Assembly: GCA_021835265.1 (NCBI GenBank)
Contig: JAKBQK010000057.1
Span: forward strand, 1-13,506
Length of the DNA: 13,506 nucleotides
Direction: 5' to 3'
DNA from: Thermoplasmata archaeon
Lineage (GTDB): Archaea; Thermoplasmatota; Thermoplasmata; Thermoplasmatales; Thermoplasmataceae
The translations under genes and the position numbers were made by a program. Of this stretch, positions 6,619-13,506 are shown piece after piece. Under the pieces are notes generated by a model. It made no database searches. It was not told where the DNA came from and saw only the letters and a list, made by a program, of their open reading frames with translations. The number at the start of each line of letters is the position of its first letter. Within the stretch, counting starts at the first letter, position 1.

Positions 6619-7369
6619 CTCTTTCACCTGGAAATACTGGCTCATCTAAATTAAATTCCAAGCCATTTCTCTTTGCAAATGCCTTCATATTATTCATATC
6701 CCTCACAAGAAAGTCCTTTGCCTTTGGATGCTTATATGAAACAGCCTGACCCATATCAATAATATAGGATTTCTTTCGGTAACAGAGTACATTATATTCA
6801 CTGAAATCAGCATGGATAATTTTTGCCTTTTCCACCATCTTCCTGTATTCGTTCATTGATGAATTAAAATATAACTGCATATCCTGCTCGTTCACATCCT
6901 TTAACTTCTTTGCCGGAGACCTCCTGTCACCAATGTAACTCATGAGGATTATGTTCTTTTCCACTGCCATGGGTTCTGGTGTTCGTATACCAAATTTTCT
7001 GCACTCCAGAAGATTGGCATATTCCTTCCTTGCCCAGACGAATATAAGTGATCCCCTTGATTTTCTCTGCTTTGCAAATCTTGGGTCTCCATCTATATAG
7101 TCATTTATATGCTGAAATCTCAGTGTTGATGTTTTAAATATCTTCATCACAACACCCTTCTTCTCTCCTTCCACCTTAAAGACCAGTGATTCCTTCCCTG
7201 ATGATATGGGATAGTCAACATATTTTATATTGAACTGCTTGAAGAGAGTATATATGCTGTCAAGGGTTCTTTTGTCAAAAACAAGACCTTCGGTCTTTTC
7301 GTCTATGAACTCATTGAAATTGAATTCGTCCCTGTCAATTAGCTGTTTCAGTGCGCTTTTATCTTCCAT
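6611..7369 (-). CDS. rio1: RIO1-type serine/threonine protein kinase/ATPase
   Basis: Atypical kinase of the RIO family, which in archaea and eukaryotes acts as an ATPase on late pre-40S/pre-30S particles. It has 252 residues. An N-terminal segment (1-50) precedes the RIO core: the glycine-loop equivalent SSGKESLVFKV (56-66), ATP-binding K76 in VVMKIFKTSTLRF, the RIO1-type flexible-loop region around HINDYIDGDPRF (87-98), catalytic HADFSEYN (186-193, D188) and metal-binding D205 in IIDMGQAV. HPKAKDFLVRD follows, as in RIO1 rather than RIO2; no RIO2-type winged helix precedes the kinase. All key residues are present. It starts 8 bases after aIF1A and overlaps dim2 by 8 bases, the middle gene of a three-gene operon. 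Confidence 0.95.
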   Translation of the reverse strand: MEDKSALKQLIDRDEFNFNEFIDEKTEGLVFDKRTLDSIYTLFKQFNIKYVDYPISSGKESLVFKVEGEKKGVVMKIFKTSTLRFQHINDYIDGDPRFAKQRKSRGSLIFVWARKEYANLLECRKFGIRTPEPMAVEKNIILMSYIGDRRSPAKKLKDVNEQDMQLYFNSSMNEYRKMVEKAKIIHADFSEYNVLCYRKKSYIIDMGQAVSYKHPKAKDFLVRDMNNMKAFAKRNGLEFNLDEPVFPGERDE

Positions 7370-7377
7370 CTCTTGCT

Positions 7378-7707
7378 CTATTTAAATATGTTAATAAGTT
7401 CTGGCAGAGCAGAATTTCTGCTCAGATAATTTGCCTGTGTTTGAGTATACCTGTAAACAATATCAGCCTTTTCTGTCTGGAACTGCCATGGCTTTACGAT
7501 TACCAGATCGTTTTCCCTTATCCACATCCTCTTCTTCATCTTGCCGGGTATCCTGGCCGTTCTTGTGTAGCCATCCTCACACATAACTGAAAGATGGGAC
7601 CCACCTGATAGCTTTTCAACTATACCATAGAGTTCACCCTTTCTCTTGTTTGGAACTATTACTCTCGTAAAATTTTCTTCATTATCGTCATTATTCTTAT
7701 ACGGCAT
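7378..7707 (-). CDS. eif1a: Translation initiation factor aIF1A
   Basis: Archaeal homologue of eIF1A/IF1, which binds the ribosomal A site and helps initiator tRNA and mRNA assemble on the small subunit. It has 109 residues, normal length. A polar N-terminal tail (NNDDNEEN) is followed by the S1-like OB fold from about 23: GELYGIVEKLSGGSHLSVMC, then DGYTRTARIPGKMKKRMWI and ENDLVIVKPWQFQTEKADI, all matching eIF1A. The ATG at 7705-7707 is preceded by GAGGT four to five bases upstream. It is first in the aIF1A-rio1-dim2 operon, and the initiator tRNA gene lies at the far end of the same strand block, giving a group of initiation-related genes. Confidence 0.97.
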   Translation of the reverse strand: MPYKNNDDNEENFTRVIVPNKRKGELYGIVEKLSGGSHLSVMCEDGYTRTARIPGKMKKRMWIRENDLVIVKPWQFQTEKADIVYRYTQTQANYLSRNSALPELINIFK

Positions 7708-7753
7708 TATAACCTCTCATGTTGTAGTATGTCATACGATTTCCGTATATTTA

Positions 7754-7762
7754 CTTTTATAA
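7754..7762 (-). promoter_or_regulatory. TATA box of the aIF1A-rio1-dim2 operon
   Basis: The minus strand reads GGTTATAAAAGTAA with core TTATAAAAG. Transcription would start near 7730, giving a leader of about 25 bases that contains the GAGGT site before the aIF1A ATG. Confidence 0.65.
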
Positions 7763-7784
7763 CCGAAGTTTTTCCTCTAAAACT

Positions 7785-7801
7785 AAAAATATGGGTAAAA
7801 A
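7785..7801 (-). terminator. Candidate terminator of the rpo-nusA operon
   Basis: Immediately after the nusA stop (7805-7807) the minus strand has CTTTTTACCC and then ATATTTTTAGTTTTAG. These T-rich runs fit archaeal intrinsic termination. They separate the rpo operon from the next promoter at 7754-7762. Confidence 0.5.
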
Positions 7802-7804
7802 GGA

Positions 7805-8248
7805 TCAGGCAGGCTGCTTAATCCCAAAATTCCTTATTTCGTAAAACCTTGATGCAACTTCCTTCATGAGTTTTACGTTTCTACCCTCTTTGCCAATGGC
7901 CTTTCCAACCTCAGATAATTCCACACCGACCTGAACGTCAACCTGACCCTGTTTCCATGAAATGTCGATCTCCTTAACCCCGTATCTGAAATACAGATTC
8001 TTGATAAATGTGAGAAGGTCTTTGGAATACTCGGCAACCAGAATGTGTTTGTTTATCTTTTCCCTGAGGTTTTGAATGACATTTTGATTTCTTTTGAACA
8101 TTTCTGCCATTCTTCTTTCCCCCACGATAAACACCACCATGTCTTCGTTCTCCATGCATTCTTCTGGCTGTACTCCTCTGGCAACCTTTTCAAAAAGTGC
8201 CCTGTATTCCATTATCCTGTTGTCAATAACTATTCCTTTCGAAGCCAA
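7805..8248 (-). CDS. nusA: Archaeal NusA-like KH-domain transcription factor
   Basis: Short archaeal NusA, consisting only of the paired KH domains and lacking the N-terminal polymerase-binding and S1 domains of bacterial NusA. It has 147 residues. KH1 is around 36-75 (VVFIVGERRMAEMFKRNQ) and KH2 around 90-137, with the diagnostic VGKAIGKEGRNVKLMKEV (114-131; GKEG at 119-122). The start is TTG at 8246-8248: GGGTGA is placed six bases upstream and straddles the rpoA2 end, only 2 bases separate the two genes, and a conserved start AS-KGIVIDNRIMEY follows. It is the last gene of the rpoB-rpoA1-rpoA2-nusA series and probably binds RNA during elongation or termination. Confidence 0.93.
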   Translation of the reverse strand: MASKGIVIDNRIMEYRALFEKVARGVQPEECMENEDMVVFIVGERRMAEMFKRNQNVIQNLREKINKHILVAEYSKDLLTFIKNLYFRYGVKEIDISWKQGQVDVQVGVELSEVGKAIGKEGRNVKLMKEVASRFYEIRNFGIKQPA

Positions 8249-8250
8249 GT

Positions 8251-12535
<4,285 letters not shown>

Positions 12536-12539
<4 letters not shown>

Positions 12540-13506
12540 TTCAGATCACCCAGTATTAATCTCATCATTACACCCATTGACATCAGTTCATCTCTCATCA
12601 GCTTGAATGCATAGCTTGTTTCAACTGGATGTATATTTCCAGTATTTCCACAAACCGGGCATCTCAAAGTACCTTTTCTCCTATCCATAATTGCAATATG
12701 ACCGCATGACTGGTTACCGCACACATACAGTATTGTGCCATCACTCTGATCAAGAAGTCTGTCCTTTATAACCATGGCGGCTCCGTGTGCGATTAAGGTA
12801 TCTCTCTCCATTTCACCAAATCTCAGTCCTCCCTGTCTTGACCTACCTTCTGTTGGCTGCCTGGTGAGTATCTGAACCGGTCCCCTTGATCTTGCATGGA
12901 ATTTACCTGCAACCATATGATGAAGTTTCTGGTAATATATTACTCCAGTGAATATCTGTGCTTCCAGTCTCTTTCCAGTTATTCCATCATACATTGTTTC
13001 AGTACAGTCATAGGTAAGACCATATTTCAGAAGCTCTTCTCTTAGGGACTGTTCCGGTTCCCCCTTGAATATTGTACCATCTACAGTACTTCCCCTCATT
13101 GAGGCAACCTTTCCCCCAATCATTTCCAGTATATGACCAATGGTCATTCTTGAAGGGATTGCATGTGGATTTATGAGAATATCAGGGATAATTCCTGATT
13201 CTGTGAATGGCATATCCTCCTGGGCAATAAGTGCCCCGATTACACCCTTTTGCCCGTGCCTGGATGCAAATTTGTCTCCAAGCTCTGGAATCCTGTCACT
13301 TCTCACCTTAATCTTAACAATTTTACTGTTGCTTTCTGATACAGTTAGTATAACATTATCCACATATCCGTTTTCGTTTGGCCTCATGGTTATGGATGAT
13401 TCTCTCCTCTTCTGTGGACCCAGCCTCTCATTTCCCTCTTCAAGGAATCTGGGTGGTGATGTCTTTCCAACAAGTACATCAGAACCTTCAACATAGGCTT
13501 CAGGAT
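12536..13506 (-). CDS. rpoB: DNA-directed RNA polymerase subunit B (Rpo2), C-terminal part cut by window edge
   Basis: The last 322 residues of the second-largest subunit are visible; the 5' part lies beyond the right edge, so whether B is one gene or split into B''/B' cannot be seen. The frame is open to the edge: a segment [19 protein letters not shown] precedes the first internal ATG. Core signatures are [60 protein letters not shown] and [20 protein letters not shown], which form the hybrid-binding and anchor region contacting the A' clamp. The C-terminal zinc site reads CGNQSC...CPVC, with four residues between the first two cysteines instead of the usual two. It overlaps rpoA1 by 4 bases and leads the rpoB-rpoA1-rpoA2-nusA operon in this window. 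Confidence 0.98.

Noticed and set aside
6619..6645. Upstream ATG at 6643-6645 as start of the Dim2-like gene
   Set aside because: It lacks a ribosome-binding site and would overlap rio1 by 35 bases; the inner ATG at 6616-6618 has GGTGA at good spacing and an 8-base overlap.
13140..13496. Open frame of 118 codons on the plus strand opposite rpoB
   Set aside because: Antisense to highly conserved RpoB motifs; no family resemblance and no promoter or ribosome-binding site.

Overview
The window is from an archaeal chromosome. The evidence is: RNA polymerase large subunit split into A' and A'', an archaeal/eukaryotic-type initiator tRNA (A1:U72, three G:C pairs in the anticodon stem, no encoded CCA), aIF1A, RIO1 and Dim2/Pno1 in a row, archaeal-type S13/S4/S11, a DUF357 protein, TATA-like boxes about 25 bp before likely transcript starts, and GGTGA/GAGGT ribosome-binding sites. 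Moderately AT-rich DNA, AGA/AGG arginine codons and gene content suggest Thermoplasmatales (Thermoplasma/Ferroplasma/Cuniculiplasma relatives). That placement is inference; the archaeal assignment is secure.

Layout. (1) 1-1247, minus: ribosomal protein operon S13 > S4 > S11, with its TATA box at about 1236-1244; S11 runs off the left edge. (2) 1264-1912, minus: a two-gene overlapping cassette, an unrecognised basic-tailed protein followed by a DUF357 protein, with its own promoter. (3) 2028-2996, minus: a TYW2/Trm5-family enzyme, probably for wyosine-type modification of tRNA-Phe. (4) 3093-5854, plus: heme/tetrapyrrole genes hemL > hemC > hemD, each overlapping the next. (5) 5852-5926, minus: initiator tRNA-Met, whose 3' end shares bases with the hemD stop codon. 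(6) 6040-7707, minus: aIF1A > rio1 > dim2, a translation-initiation and small-subunit-maturation operon. (7) 7805-13506, minus: rpoB (3' part) > rpoA1 > rpoA2 > nusA, almost without spacers.

Most of the window is core transcription and translation machinery. The minus-strand genes form four or five transcription units; the plus-strand hem operon is the only one pointing the other way and shares a 96-bp divergent region with the tRNA-modification gene. There is no gene-free stretch above 300 bases and no sign of mobile DNA, CRISPR or prophage. The points worth a second look are the long N-terminal extension of RNA polymerase A'', an atypical zinc-binding spacing at the RpoB C-terminus, the shortened rpo operon (no L30e between rpoA2 and nusA, no S12/S7 after it), the unknown 113-residue protein, the hemD/tRNA overlap, and repeated use of TTG starts with strong ribosome-binding sites.
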